From assembly GCF_004103695.1 (NCBI RefSeq), contig NZ_CP035280.1:2108001-2172000 (forward strand): a DNA stretch of 64,000 nt, given 5' to 3'. The notes under the pieces were generated by a model. The model was not told the DNA's origin, ran no database searches, and worked only from the letters and a program-made list of their open reading frames with translations. How positions within the stretch are numbered: position 1 is the first letter of the stretch; each line of letters opens with the position of its first letter. Position numbers and translations under genes: made by a program. The DNA is from Clostridium sp. JN-9 (GTDB lineage: Bacteria; Bacillota; Clostridia; Clostridiales; Clostridiaceae). Positions 10,704-19,438 of this stretch are shown here, one piece after another.

Positions 10704-13018
10704 TTAAAATTCAGCGTATTTGTACATATAATTCTTCCTTGGTTCAACCACATCTCCCATAAGCAGTGAAATCATTTTTTCTGACTTTGCCGCATCCTCA
10801 ATAGTAATTTGCTGCAGTGTCCTTGTTTCCGGGTTCAATGTAGTTTCCCAAAGCTGGTCTGGATTCATTTCACCAAGTCCTTTGTATCTTTGTATTAAAG
10901 CACCTTTTCCAATCTGCTTTTTTACAGAATCCAAGTCATCATCACTATATGCATATTTTACTACTTCGCCCTGTTTAGTTTGTTTATAAACCTTATATAA
11001 TGGCGGTAATGCTATATATAAATGGCCATTAGCAATTAAAGGCCTCATGTATCTATAAATGTATGTCATCCATAAAGTTCTTATATGGTACCCATCTACC
11101 TGTAACTACCCTATCTTTCGATATACTTGCATAAGTCTAGGTATTTTTCATATTATATTCAAATAACTCTAAACTTATAGGGCATAGATCATATCATCAT
11201 CTCCAATAAAAATTGGAGAGCCTTGCGCTCCGGATTTCTCCTACTCCCGTGCCCGGGATGATCGTTGAACGTTCTTCTTTGTTTAAGAAGCTTCGCTGCG
11301 TGGTTACCCAATCTTTAACCTTATTACTATTCCTCGGTAATTACTCCTTGCCGCCAATATGTTACCATATTAGTTTAGTAGTTAAAGCTATAAGGGATTT
11401 CCCGCAGTTCACAAGGTTATCACTATGCAATCACTTGCATATGGGACAATAGTTTATCCGCATCCGACATAATAATTATCTTATCATATTTAAGATCATT
11501 TTCATTATAATTTTCACCAATACCAGTACCAATAGCTGTATTAAATATCTTTAGTTCTTCGCTGCCCAGCACATTTTCCAGCTTCTGTTTTTCAGTATTC
11601 ATTATTTTTCCCTTAGAAGGCATTATGGTTTGGAATCTTCTGTCCCTTGCCTGCTTTGCAGAGCCTCCCGCAGAGTCTCCTTCCACTACAATGAATTCTG
11701 TAACATCAGGATCTTTAAGTGTGCACACTGCTATTTTACCTGCTAAAGGTGCAGCGCCTTTTCCTATTTTCTTTTTTTCTGCATCATTTATTTTTTTAAT
11801 CTTTTCTCTTCTTGAGGCTGCATCTATGGCATTATTTATTATTATAGCTGCAGTATCCTTGTTATCCTCAATCCATTCTGAAAATCTTGTATATGCCAGA
11901 TCATTCATCATGGTATATGCCTCATTATTGCCAAGCTTTGTCTTTGTCTGACCTTCAAATATAGGATTGCTTATTTTTATTCTAATTATAGCTGTCATCC
12001 CTTCTCTAAGGTCATCCCCTTCAAATTCCTTATCCTTTTCTTTTAACAGATTCAATTTTTTTGCCCATTCTTTAAAAGCTCTGGTCATTCCTGTTTTGAA
12101 TCCGCTTTCATGGGTTCCGGCTTCAGTTGTTGGAATGTTATTTACATAGCTTGCAATGTATTCTGTGGTGGAATCAGTAAACTGAATGCATGCTTCTCCA
12201 TACATGTTTATTCCTGCCACTTCTCTTTCACCAGCAAATAAAATAGGAGGATTGTGAAGAGGTGTCTTACTCTCATTAAGATAATCAATAAAATCCAGTA
12301 AGCCTCTTTCCGAATGATAAACCTTTTCTACAGTTTCTTCTTTCCTATTGTCTATAAGCTTAAGGGTAATACCTTTGTTTTGGAATGCCAGCTCCTGAAG
12401 TCTTTCATCTATAATATCAAACTTAAAATCTATGCTTGAGAATACGCTTTTATCAGGCATAAAAGTAACTTTTGTACCTGTTTTATCTGTATCTCCAATA
12501 ATGTCCAAATGAGTGACTGGTGTTCCAGGCATCATTCTTTTTAATGATTTATCATAGGCATATTCATATCTTTGCTTATAGATATGATTATTTTGGTATA
12601 CTTCAACTTCCATCCATTCTGACAATGCATTTACAACAGATGCTCCAACACCATGAAGTCCCCCTGAAGTCTTATACACATCATTATTGAATTTTCCTCC
12701 AGTATGAAGTTCAGTATATACCATTTCTACACCAGATTTTTTCTTGGTAGGGTGTATTCCTGTGGGAACGCCTCTTCCGTTATCCATTATAGTAGCACTT
12801 TTATCCCTATTTAATACTATTACAGCCATATCTCCAAATCCATTAGATATTTCGTCTATGGCATTATCTAAAATTTCCCAAATGCAGTGATGCAGCCCTT
12901 TTGTACCGGTGGAACCAATATACATTCCAGGCCTTACTCTGACGGGTTCGAGCTTCTCAAGTGAGGTTAAAGCTGTTACGTCATATACCGGCACATTGTT
13001 TTCATCTTTATGCTCCAT
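10704..13018 (-). CDS. parE: DNA topoisomerase IV subunit B, split by a group I intron
   Basis: ATPase and TOPRIM subunit of a type IIA topoisomerase. The coding sequence joins exon 1 (13018 down to 11456) and exon 2 (11099 down to 10704), giving 652 aa, a normal ParE/GyrB length. Exon 1 holds the GHKL ATPase motifs (EILDNAIDE, DNGRGVPTGIH, GGLHGVGASVVNALS) and the start of TOPRIM (VVEGDSAGGSAKQARDR, IIIMSDAD). Exon 2 resumes with VDGYHIRTLWMTYIYRYMRP in frame, completing the DxDxD metal-binding motif. Without splicing, translation would stop ten codons into the intron, losing the last 131 residues. The exons join in frame with no missing residue, so this is a spliced gene, not a pseudogene. 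ATG preceded by AAAGGGG. Confidence 0.93.
11100..11455 (-). ncRNA. Group I self-splicing intron in parE
   Basis: A 356-nt insert without an ORF. Conserved group I elements appear in order on the minus strand: P1 (exon GGAT plus intron AA paired with TTGTCC, with the U-G pair at the 5' splice site), P2 (TATGCAA-GTGA-TTGCATA), box P (AACTGCGGGAAA), box Q (AACCACGCAGCGAAGC), P8 (CTTCTT/AAGAAG), box R (GTTCAACGATCA), box S (ATGATATGATCT, pairing with R as P7) and a GAAA-capped hairpin near the 3' end. The intron ends in G (11100) and the exons then join in frame. It looks like a small group IA-type ribozyme. It lacks a homing endonuclease, so it is either immobile now or mobilised in trans. Confidence 0.95.
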
Positions 13019-13145
13019 TAAAAACTGCCCCTTTCAATTAATTTTCTTATGTGATTATAACAAAAAAAACATATAAAAACAAATGTTCTCATATAACCAT
13101 TATACATTTAATTATTATATCAAACTTTTAGTTTAATGTTTATAT

Positions 13146-13667
13146 TTAAATTCCTTTAATGGAATCAGAAGGTAAATACAGCTTTATTTTAGTCTGTAAA
13201 AGGCTTTCTTTCCACCCTTCTCTTCCCCCAAACATTTCATTTATTTCTTTTGAAATAAAATTATTCCCATTTAATCTGGTCTTTCTGTAATATTGAACCT
13301 CTTCAAATTTCGGTTTTTCGCTGTAATCTATATTTATTATCTGAACCTTATTAAAATCAAAGTTTTCAACTAAATTATTTCCTGCTGTCTTAACAGCATA
13401 CTGCTTTGTCTTATTTCCTCCTATAAGCTCAGCATAACACTTCTCATCATAAAAATAATATATGTCATTGCTCCTGTTAATTTTATTTTCGTACAAAACT
13501 TCTTTTTTTCCAACAGTCCATATCAGCATTGGCAGAATTAATGAAATAAAAACAGATACAATAAGAGAAATTAATATTTTAATTCCTATTTTTTTCTGTC
13601 TTTTTTTGATTAACAAAGCAAATAAAACTATAGAACACAAGCCCCCTAAATAAAGAAAAAACAGCAT
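13146..13667 (-). CDS. Hypothetical two-TM membrane protein
   Basis: Not recognised. The 173-aa product starts with two hydrophobic segments (about residues 1-20 and 30-52, separated by a Lys/Arg-rich loop KKRQKKIG), then a soluble region of about 110 residues with many Tyr, Asn and Lys that would lie outside the membrane. I use the ATG at 13667 with GGGGG seven bases upstream; six residues of the longer frame are dropped. It stands alone between parE (same strand, 128 bases upstream) and a small membrane-protein gene. No function is proposed. Confidence 0.65.
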   Translation of the reverse strand: MLFFLYLGGLCSIVLFALLIKKRQKKIGIKILISLIVSVFISLILPMLIWTVGKKEVLYENKINRSNDIYYFYDEKCYAELIGGNKTKQYAVKTAGNNLVENFDFNKVQIINIDYSEKPKFEEVQYYRKTRLNGNNFISKEINEMFGGREGWKESLLQTKIKLYLPSDSIKGI

Positions 13668-13758
13668 ATAAAAACCCCCATTCAATATTTACTCTTAAAA
13701 CTTATTATATATTTCTACACAAAATATCCATTTCCTTTATTTTACATTACTATTTAAT

Positions 13759-13796
13759 CCAAAAAATAAAAAAGAACCGCCACTCCCGACGATTCC
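13759..13796 (-). terminator. Terminator after the 133-aa membrane protein gene
   Basis: Minus-strand stem GAATCG (13795-13790) pairs with CGGTTC (13779-13774), extended by two inner pairs, and is followed by TTTTTTATTTTTT. It follows a short tandem repeat that contains the upstream gene's stop codon. Confidence 0.7.
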
Positions 13797-13803
13797 TCCG
13801 TTA

Positions 13804-13831
13804 TTACCTCTTACTTCTTACCTCTTACTTC
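13804..13831. repeat. Two exact 14-bp tandem repeats covering a stop codon
   Basis: TTACCTCTTACTTC occurs twice head to tail (13804-13817 and 13818-13831). On the minus strand the repeat encodes the last residues and the TAA stop of the 133-aa protein, so the C-terminus was probably set by expansion or insertion of this repeat. Confidence 0.85.
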
Positions 13832-14212
13832 CTCCCAAAGGTCTGGCCCTGGGAGCAAAGCTGTACTCAATCTTATTATATAAATTATACTTTCATCAGG
13901 TATTTCTGTACTGAGATTCAATTCTAAAATAGAATTTCTGGCCATCTCCAATGCCTTCTCCTGCTTTATCTCATTATCTTCATTTTTAAAATTTAATTCT
14001 ACAAAACTTACTGCCTTGGAAACTTCCCTAAGTATACTTTTAACATTCACCTGTGAGGCTTCTTTATCCTCCAGCATGCTTAAAATGGATCCTGTAATTC
14101 CATAGTAATCCTCTTTAATTATGGTGCCTCTGTCTTTTAACAAGTATATCAAGTAGCCTACTCCCAAAACCAGGAGAACTATAAGCACGTATTCTAATAT
14201 TAATGTACTCAT
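13811..14212 (-). CDS. Hypothetical single-TM protein, possibly holin-like
   Basis: The 133-aa product has one N-terminal membrane helix (about residues 6-25, LEYVLIVLLVLGVGYLIYLL) followed by a charged, helix-rich cytoplasmic-type domain with EVSKAVSFVELNF and an Ile/Leu-rich C-terminus. This layout resembles holin-like (LLH superfamily) proteins, but the match is weak and from memory only. The last residues (EVRGKK) are encoded in a tandem repeat. The ATG follows TAGGGGTGTGG. It lies upstream of the 173-aa hypothetical gene, separated from it by a terminator, so the two are probably not co-transcribed. Confidence 0.6.
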   Translation of the reverse strand: MSTLILEYVLIVLLVLGVGYLIYLLKDRGTIIKEDYYGITGSILSMLEDKEASQVNVKSILREVSKAVSFVELNFKNEDNEIKQEKALEMARNSILELNLSTEIPDESIIYIIRLSTALLPGPDLWEEVRGKK

Positions 14213-14297
14213 TTAAATACCACACCCCTAATATTGAATCCTACTATCTTTATATGCAGGAACATGCAATAGTGAAACTATAAAAAAGGCATAATGA

Positions 14298-15194
14298 TTA
14301 AATCTGACTTTTTAACTTATCTTTGCTGACTTTGGAAATTAACTCTACCAAAAATGCTGATACTAAAATTAATATTCCTCCAATACACTGAATAAATGAT
14401 AACCTTTCGCTGAAAAATATCATTCCAAAGATAACTGCTGAAATAGGATCAATGTAACTTAATATAGATACTCTCTGTGCAGAAATCTGCGGTATACTGG
14501 AAAAATATAAGAAGTATGCCAATGCAGTATGAACAAGCGCTATTATTATTATAATTATCCAATTATAGCTGCCATGAATACCCGCAATATCCTTTAAAGA
14601 TATAAAGGGCAGTAATATTATTGCTGCCGAAATCATCTGTATTACTGTTTTGTCCAGGCCGTCAATTTTAGTATTAAATTTATTCATTAATACAACAGAT
14701 GCATATAAGGCCGCTGCCATTAAAGCAAAAATAACTCCCTTTATTTCACTATTACCCATAGTGCTTTTTAGTGTTTCTGGATTTATTATCAGCACCAGTC
14801 CTGCCATTGCCATAATAACTGATAGTATTGATGAAATAGTGATTTTTTCTTTAAGTACAAATGGCGACAGCAGAATTACAAATACAGGAGCCATATAATA
14901 ACTAAGCGTAGCCACTGAAATTGATGTATATTTATAGGATTGGAAAAGAAAAAGCCAGTTAAATGACATAACCATTCCTGAAATAATGGAAATGACAATT
15001 GACTTTTTAGCTGTGGTGTGATGTTTATTTCCTTTCAATTTATCATATATTAATTTTCCTAATAGTAAAAAAATACTGCTTATTGCTGCCCTTAAAAATG
15101 CAATCTGAACAGAAGGTAGATTTAAGTTTTTAACAAAGATTCCTATACTGCCCCATATTACCATTGATATGATTACCTTTATATTCCCACTCAT
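14298..15194 (-). CDS. EamA/DMT-family transporter
   Basis: Ten-TM membrane transporter of the drug/metabolite transporter superfamily (298 aa, normal length). Two EamA repeats are visible, each of five helices: residues about 1-135 (IKVIISMVIWGSIGIFVKNL at the start) and about 150-290 (ending GGILILVSAFLVELI). The substrate cannot be told from the sequence; relatives export amino acids or metabolites. ATG after GGGGAGAATT. It is transcribed alone, away from the plus-strand gene at 15323. Confidence 0.88.
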   Translation of the reverse strand: MSGNIKVIISMVIWGSIGIFVKNLNLPSVQIAFLRAAISSIFLLLGKLIYDKLKGNKHHTTAKKSIVISIISGMVMSFNWLFLFQSYKYTSISVATLSYYMAPVFVILLSPFVLKEKITISSILSVIMAMAGLVLIINPETLKSTMGNSEIKGVIFALMAAALYASVVLMNKFNTKIDGLDKTVIQMISAAIILLPFISLKDIAGIHGSYNWIIIIIIALVHTALAYFLYFSSIPQISAQRVSILSYIDPISAVIFGMIFFSERLSFIQCIGGILILVSAFLVELISKVSKDKLKSQI

Positions 15195-15322
15195 GTATAA
15201 TTCTCCCCATTACTATATATTTTGCATTATATTATTTCAGTATAATTTATATATTTGCATAGTTCAATATAATTGGATATGCTATAATACTATTAAAATT
15301 TAAAAATAAGAGGTATAGAACT

Positions 15323-15568
15323 ATGAAATGGGAAGAAGTAAGGAAATTATATCCTAACCAATTTGTAAAATTTCAAATTATCGAATCACACATTATTGAT
15401 GATAAAAAATATGTTGATGAAATCGCATTTATCAAAGCTATGCCAGATGGAAAAGAGGCTATGGAGGAATTTAGAAAATGCAAGGGCGAGCAATTTGTAT
15501 ATAGCACAGTAAATGAAGAGCTTATTATAAATTTGGTTAGACATGTTGGAATTAGAAGAGGTGTGTAA
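15323..15568 (+). CDS. Hypothetical protein, partner of the retropepsin-like gene
   Basis: An 81-aa soluble protein (starts MKWEEVRKLYPNQFVKFQ) with no signal or membrane segment. It is followed two bases after its stop by the retropepsin-like gene at 15570, so the two genes almost certainly form a translationally linked pair. I have the impression that this pair recurs in Clostridia, but no function is known to me. The ATG has AGAGG seven bases upstream. A toxin-antitoxin arrangement is conceivable from the gene sizes but nothing in the sequence proves it. Confidence 0.75.
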   Translation: MKWEEVRKLYPNQFVKFQIIESHIIDDKKYVDEIAFIKAMPDGKEAMEEFRKCKGEQFVYSTVNEELIINLVRHVGIRRGV

Positions 15569-15569
15569 T

Positions 15570-15956
15570 ATGGAGAAACTATCAGTAAAGCATGGATTAT
15601 TATGCACATCAATAGAAATAGTACATGAAGGAAAACGTATAAAAATATATGATGTTATTGTTGATACCGGAGCTTTTCATACAATTTTGCCACCAGACAT
15701 AATAGATGAGATGGAAATTAGCTTCGCAGATGATGATGAATTAATACAATCCTATGGTTTAGGTGGTGGAATATGCTCTTCTGTTAGAAAACGAATAGAC
15801 GAATTTAGCTGTGGTGATATGACAATAAAAGATATGAAAATTGATTTTGGTGAGATTGATCCTGAGGAACGAATAAATGGGCTTTTAGGATTAGATTTTC
15901 TACAACAGGCAGGGATAATTATAGATTTAAAAAAGTTGGTCATGTATAGAAAATAG
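15570..15956 (+). CDS. Retropepsin-like aspartic protease
   Basis: A 128-aa retroviral-type aspartic protease-like protein. The catalytic motif appears as IVDTGAFHTILP (Asp-Thr-Gly, near residue 34), followed by a flap-like Gly-rich region (YGLGGGICSS) and the second hydrophobic-Gly signature GLLGLDFLQQAGIIIDL. As in retropepsins it has one DTG per chain, so it should act as a dimer. I start at ATG 15570 with GAGGTG seven bases upstream, rather than the in-frame codon at 15543 inside the preceding gene. No membrane segment is present, so it is a cytoplasmic protein. Its substrate is unknown. Confidence 0.82.
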   Translation: MEKLSVKHGLLCTSIEIVHEGKRIKIYDVIVDTGAFHTILPPDIIDEMEISFADDDELIQSYGLGGGICSSVRKRIDEFSCGDMTIKDMKIDFGEIDPEERINGLLGLDFLQQAGIIIDLKKLVMYRK

Positions 15957-15969
15957 AGGGTGATTTAAA

Positions 15970-16377
15970 ATGTTTAAAGAATTTAAGGAATTTGCTTTAA
16001 AAGGAAATGTAATTGACTTGGCAGTTGGTATTATCATAGGGGGTGCTTTTAACAATATAGTATCCTCATTAGTTAAAGATATTATCATGCCTATAGTAAG
16101 CGTATTTTTAGGAGTGGTAAATTTCACCGATTTAAGTGTATCCATTCCATCAATATCCGGTGAGAAGTCATCTATTCTTACATATGGTTCATTTATTCAG
16201 TCTGTGGTAAACTTTGTGATTATTTCATTTTCAGTATTTATAATGGTTAAATTTATTAATAAATTAAAAAGACTAAAATCAACACAGGAAGAAGAAATTA
16301 TGGAAGAAAAATTATCAAGGGAACAGCAGCTTTTAACAGAAATAAGAGACCTGCTTAAAGCAAAGATTAAAGATTAA
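15970..16377 (+). CDS. mscL: Large-conductance mechanosensitive channel
   Basis: Pressure-relief channel of the membrane. The N-terminal amphipathic helix and TM1 read FKEFALKGNVIDLAVGIIIG, the pore-lining Gly-rich helix is intact, TM2 lies near residues 68-90, and a charged C-terminal helix follows. The 135-aa length is normal. Its last four residues (KIKD) and the TAA stop are encoded by the left terminal repeat of the MITE-like element at 16362, so the native C-terminus was probably changed by the insertion. ATG after AGAGGGTGATTT, 13 bases after the previous gene. Confidence 0.96.
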   Translation: MFKEFKEFALKGNVIDLAVGIIIGGAFNNIVSSLVKDIIMPIVSVFLGVVNFTDLSVSIPSISGEKSSILTYGSFIQSVVNFVIISFSVFIMVKFINKLKRLKSTQEEEIMEEKLSREQQLLTEIRDLLKAKIKD

Positions 16378-17248
16378 AGAACAAATAACAAATACTGATG
16401 TTTTGCCCTTGGGGGGCAAAACTTACAACTTATTTTTTTTGTTAACGATATTTGTTAGTTTGCGTTTTTTATGCAGATGGACAGCCCAGGTACTGTTTTA
16501 CTAACCGTGGATCTTGCCCCTTTTGATAAATAAATATAAAACTAACTGAACTATAAATAGTACAAAAGAAATTACAGCTATTATAATCATTTTACTTATC
16601 CACATTTGACTATACTCGCTTGAAATATCAGAAAGTGCTCCTTGAAACAAAAAGCCGCTTCCTAATCCCAGCATAATCAAAACACTTATAATTAAATCAA
16701 AATAACCTGCTTTAAAACTTTGAATTTTATCCGTCTTATTTTTTTTGATACTAATATAGTCTTTACCAAATTTAATAGTATTTATAAGCATAATTGCACC
16801 AAGTAGATAATAAACATTAAATTCAAGGTAATAATAAGACATAAGTTCTTTCAAGGCATTATAGGTCATTTTAATCACTATCCTTTCTCTCCTTAATTGT
16901 ACTAAAACCAAGATAAGTATGAAACAAAAATATTAATACAAAAACTGACATACCGATACTGTTTTACCCTAGGGGGTAAAACAAAGAACAAAGATTAAAT
17001 AACAATATTGATGTTTTGCCCTTAATGGCAAAACTTGCAAATTATTTTTTGCTATCGATATTTGCTGGTTTACTTTTCTTATTCTAATTGACAGCCTGTT
17101 GGCTCAGGATTTTTCAAGTCCCTTTTATCACCAATAAAACTGTAATTGAAATCATCTTTAATTATTAAAGCGTATGATTCACTTAATCAATTGAATTTTT
17201 GGTTTTTCTGTAAAGAAAAACTACATTGTTTGTTCTTTAATCTTTAAA
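16362..17248. repeat. Composite MITE-like repeat region
   Basis: The left end (16362-16385) is identical over 24 bases to the terminal repeat of the element at 26688-27172, and the right end (17229-17248) is the inverted, partly decayed partner. Inside, the segment at about 16386-16490 (hairpin GTTTTGCCC...GGGCAAAAC) recurs, diverged, at about 16999-17100, and the part at 17080-17245 matches 26990-27165. So two or more nested copies are present, with a small membrane-protein gene (16501-16869) between them. Confidence 0.85.
16501..16869 (-). CDS. Hypothetical three-TM membrane protein inside repeat region
   Basis: Not recognised. The 122-aa product has three hydrophobic segments (about residues 20-36, 55-75 and 90-115) and a short basic C-terminus (FIKRGKIHG). 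I use the ATG at 16869; a GTG two codons earlier (16875), ten bases after GGAG, is equally possible. The gene lies between two partial copies of the MITE-like repeat, so it may be a passenger or simply a host gene flanked by insertions. No function is proposed. Confidence 0.6.
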   Translation of the reverse strand: MTYNALKELMSYYYLEFNVYYLLGAIMLINTIKFGKDYISIKKNKTDKIQSFKAGYFDLIISVLIMLGLGSGFLFQGALSDISSEYSQMWISKMIIIAVISFVLFIVQLVLYLFIKRGKIHG

Positions 17249-17283
17249 TTTTAAATTTAAATGAGAATAATGACTTAAAACCC

Positions 17284-17397
17284 TATTGACTAAATAGGTC
17301 AATTGAAAAACTAATTTTCGCATTGAACATTACATGGATGGAATTTACTTTTTCAATTAAATTATTGACTAAATATTCCATGTACGTTATTATATGT
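17284..17397. other. Promoter region with direct and inverted repeats before the broken secreted-protein gene
   Basis: ATTGACTAAATA occurs twice about 80 bases apart, and TACATGGATGGAAT faces ATTCCATGTA as an inverted pair. These repeats sit between the MITE-like repeat and the ribosome site (GAAGGAGGTG) of the gene starting at 17469, where an operator would be expected. No known regulator motif was recognised. Confidence 0.35.
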
Positions 17398-17843
17398 ATA
17401 TAACTCATTATTTGTACATCCATATAATGAACTATACCCTATTTATATTATAGAAGGAGGTGAATTAATGAAAAGGATTAAGTCGCTTACCATTATGCTG
17501 ATGGTAACAATGTTTTTTTCAATTTTGCCTACTAATTGTACTGGCAAAAGGCATTTCAAAAAATGTAAAAAGTAGTACTTCTACTACTCGTACATTTGCT
17601 CCTATTATACCTAAAACGTCTGAGCCACCAGTTCCTGGTTCAGGAGATATTGTTGCTTTTGACACAAGGACAACATACGTAACTCAAAGCACACCTGTTA
17701 GTCTAATATTTAATATCGTATTTTCCGTGTTAGTAGCAGAAGGTTTTGCTAAAATCGGATTGGCCCCTTTATTTTGGACAAAATCTTACCAAAGCTACGA
17801 ATATCTTAATATTTTAAAATTATTTATCAAAACTTCCATCCGA

Positions 17844-18728
17844 CTATAAATGAATTGCCATACTTTCAATTTCTTTCCCCATATTCTGTATATAAAACTC
17901 ATTTGGAGTTTTGTATTTAAGGCTTGAGTGAAGCCTCCTAGTGTTGTATCTTTTCATAAACCTTGCTACTTCTGCATATGCATCCTTGTAACTATCAAAT
18001 TCATATATACCTATGCATTCATCTTCAAAGATCCTGTGGAAAGACTCAATATGAGCATTTTTATTGGGAGTTCTGCTCGGAATCCTTTCATGATAAATGT
18101 TTATATCTTTACAGCTTTCTTCAAATATATTACTGATAAACTGTGGGCCATTATCAGTCCTAATGACTGGCTTGCCTTCACTGTCAAGCAGATCTCTCCT
18201 AATCAGGCAGCGTCTTATTAAGCTTGCTGCATCTGAGCCTGTACATCTATAGCCCATGTAATAATCGATTATGGATCTATCAAAAACATCTATTACTGAC
18301 AATACAAAGAAAAACTTATCTTCACCAATAATATAACCATATTTGATGTCTGCCTCCCAGAGTTCGTTTGACTTTTTAACTATCCTATTGACTGATATTG
18401 AGCTTTTAACATGAGGCTTGATAACTCTTTGTTTCTTGAGTATATTGAGTTCTTTACACAGCCTGTACACCTTCTTGTGATTAATAATCAGGTTGTATTC
18501 TTTCATCAAATCGTGGGTAATTTTATGATAGCCATAGAAGAAAGCATCACCTTGGATTAGCTCCATAATGTTGTCTTTAATCTCTTCATCACATATCTTT
18601 TTACCACTTGTTGTAATAGAATATCCTACAATAGGTCTTCCAACATTCTCTGGCTTCACCTTAACTTTATTTTCACTTGAGACATGATAGTAATATGTAG
18701 ATCGGCTTAAACCAGCGTATTTCAGCAC
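17844..18728 (-). CDS. IS3-family transposase OrfB (integrase domain)
   Basis: Catalytic part of the IS3 transposase. The DDE triad is visible: Asp in LWEADIKYGY, Asp in RTDNGPQF and Glu in HIESFHRIF, within an integrase core, preceded by an HTH_21-like region. The listed start is a GTG codon, but the real product is most likely the OrfAB fusion made by -1 frameshifting at the A-run 18798-18806, which adds KKKELSIDDRF and about 25 more residues before this ORF. The frame is complete, so the element may still be active. Confidence 0.93.
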   Translation of the reverse strand: MLKYAGLSRSTYYYHVSSENKVKVKPENVGRPIVGYSITTSGKKICDEEIKDNIMELIQGDAFFYGYHKITHDLMKEYNLIINHKKVYRLCKELNILKKQRVIKPHVKSSISVNRIVKKSNELWEADIKYGYIIGEDKFFFVLSVIDVFDRSIIDYYMGYRCTGSDAASLIRRCLIRRDLLDSEGKPVIRTDNGPQFISNIFEESCKDINIYHERIPSRTPNKNAHIESFHRIFEDECIGIYEFDSYKDAYAEVARFMKRYNTRRLHSSLKYKTPNEFYIQNMGKEIESMAIHL

Positions 18729-18784
18729 TAACGTTATTTTATAACCTTGCCTTATATAATGCCTGGCTACCTGAAATCTATCAT

Positions 18785-19093
18785 CTATAGAAAGCTCTTT
18801 TTTTTTAATAAGTCCTTTAAAATTGCTATTTCAAGGTCTTTTTCACCAAGCGTTTTTTTCAATAAATCATTTTCTTTTTCCATTTCTTTATTAGAATTAA
18901 TTGAATTAAAGTTACTTGATTTTGGGCCCCTGGCAAAGCCAGCTTTAGCAGCATCCTTTTTCTTTTTTACCCATGTATTAATGGTTGTAGATGGTATATT
19001 ATGATTTCTTGCAACCAACGTCATGTTACCCGTTTCGCCTACTTCTTTTAACACCTGCTCCTTAATCTCTTTTGAATAACAGCTACCTTTCAT
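18785..19093 (-). CDS. IS3-family transposase OrfA (helix-turn-helix)
   Basis: DNA-binding subunit of the IS3 transposase, 102 aa. The N-terminal HTH (EIKEQVLKEVGETGNMTLVA) is followed by a leucine-zipper-like helix at about residues 65-100 used for dimerisation. At its end nine A residues followed by G (18806-18797 on the minus strand) form an A-AAA-AAG slippery site; slipping back one base joins it to orfB. If no slip occurs, translation ends after KKSFL. ATG after GGAGGAAGAATT. Confidence 0.93.
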   Translation of the reverse strand: MKGSCYSKEIKEQVLKEVGETGNMTLVARNHNIPSTTINTWVKKKKDAAKAGFARGPKSSNFNSINSNKEMEKENDLLKKTLGEKDLEIAILKDLLKKKSFL

Positions 19094-19438
19094 TAATTCT
19101 TCCTCCTTAAGCTTCTAATATTATTTTAGCTAAAGGTTCGTAGATTGTCCAAATCAATTAAGGGGCTTAAGAGAAATAAAAGATAGTAAAGTTGCAACTG
19201 CTATAGCAAGTATGTTAGTAACCTCTACTTCATCACTTGTAAAGTCTGTATTTACCTATACTGTAAAAATAGTAATGAATCGTTATTATGTAAGAGGAGC
19301 CGATGGCGTAGTAAGATATCAAGTTTATGCTACTTATTACGATAATTCATATGGTGGCTTATTAGGATCACAAATAGTTCAACAAGGTGTTGTATAAGGA
19401 TATTAATAAAGCTACGCTTATATTTGAGGAATACTAAT

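Larger units (their letters stand above)
17773..19153 (-). mobile_element. IS3-family insertion sequence
   Basis: About 1.38 kb, with imperfect terminal inverted repeats starting TTTGGACAAAATC on the left and TTTGGACAATC on the right (read inward). It carries orfA and orfB with an A9G slippery run, the usual IS3 layout. It interrupts the secreted-protein gene. A clean target duplication was not found, so the ends are uncertain by a few bases. Confidence 0.88.
17469..19397 (+). pseudogene. Secreted protein gene, frameshifted and interrupted by IS3 element
   Basis: Starting from ATG 17469 after GAAGGAGGTG, the product begins with a signal peptide (MKRIKSLTIMLMVTMFFSIL). A one-base frameshift near 17538 puts the rest in another frame (LIVLAKGISKNVKSS...). 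That frame continues with a Ser/Thr/Pro-rich stretch and a hydrophobic helix (SLIFNIVFSVLVAEGFAKIG) up to the IS element at 17773. After the IS the frame resumes as QLRGLREIKDSKVATAIAS and ends RYQVYATYYDNSYGGLL... at 19397. The intact ancestor would be a secreted protein of roughly 200 aa. I do not recognise the family; a secreted peptide toxin or bacteriocin-like protein is possible because a tiny membrane protein follows directly. Confidence 0.72.

Noticed and set aside
10704-13018. parE read as a frameshifted or disrupted pseudogene
   Set aside because: The two ORFs rejoin in frame with no lost residue once the 356-nt insert with group I core motifs is removed.
17773-19153. Exact target-site duplication of the IS3 element
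   Set aside because: No convincing 3-4 bp direct repeat could be found at the flanks, so the boundaries are given as approximate.
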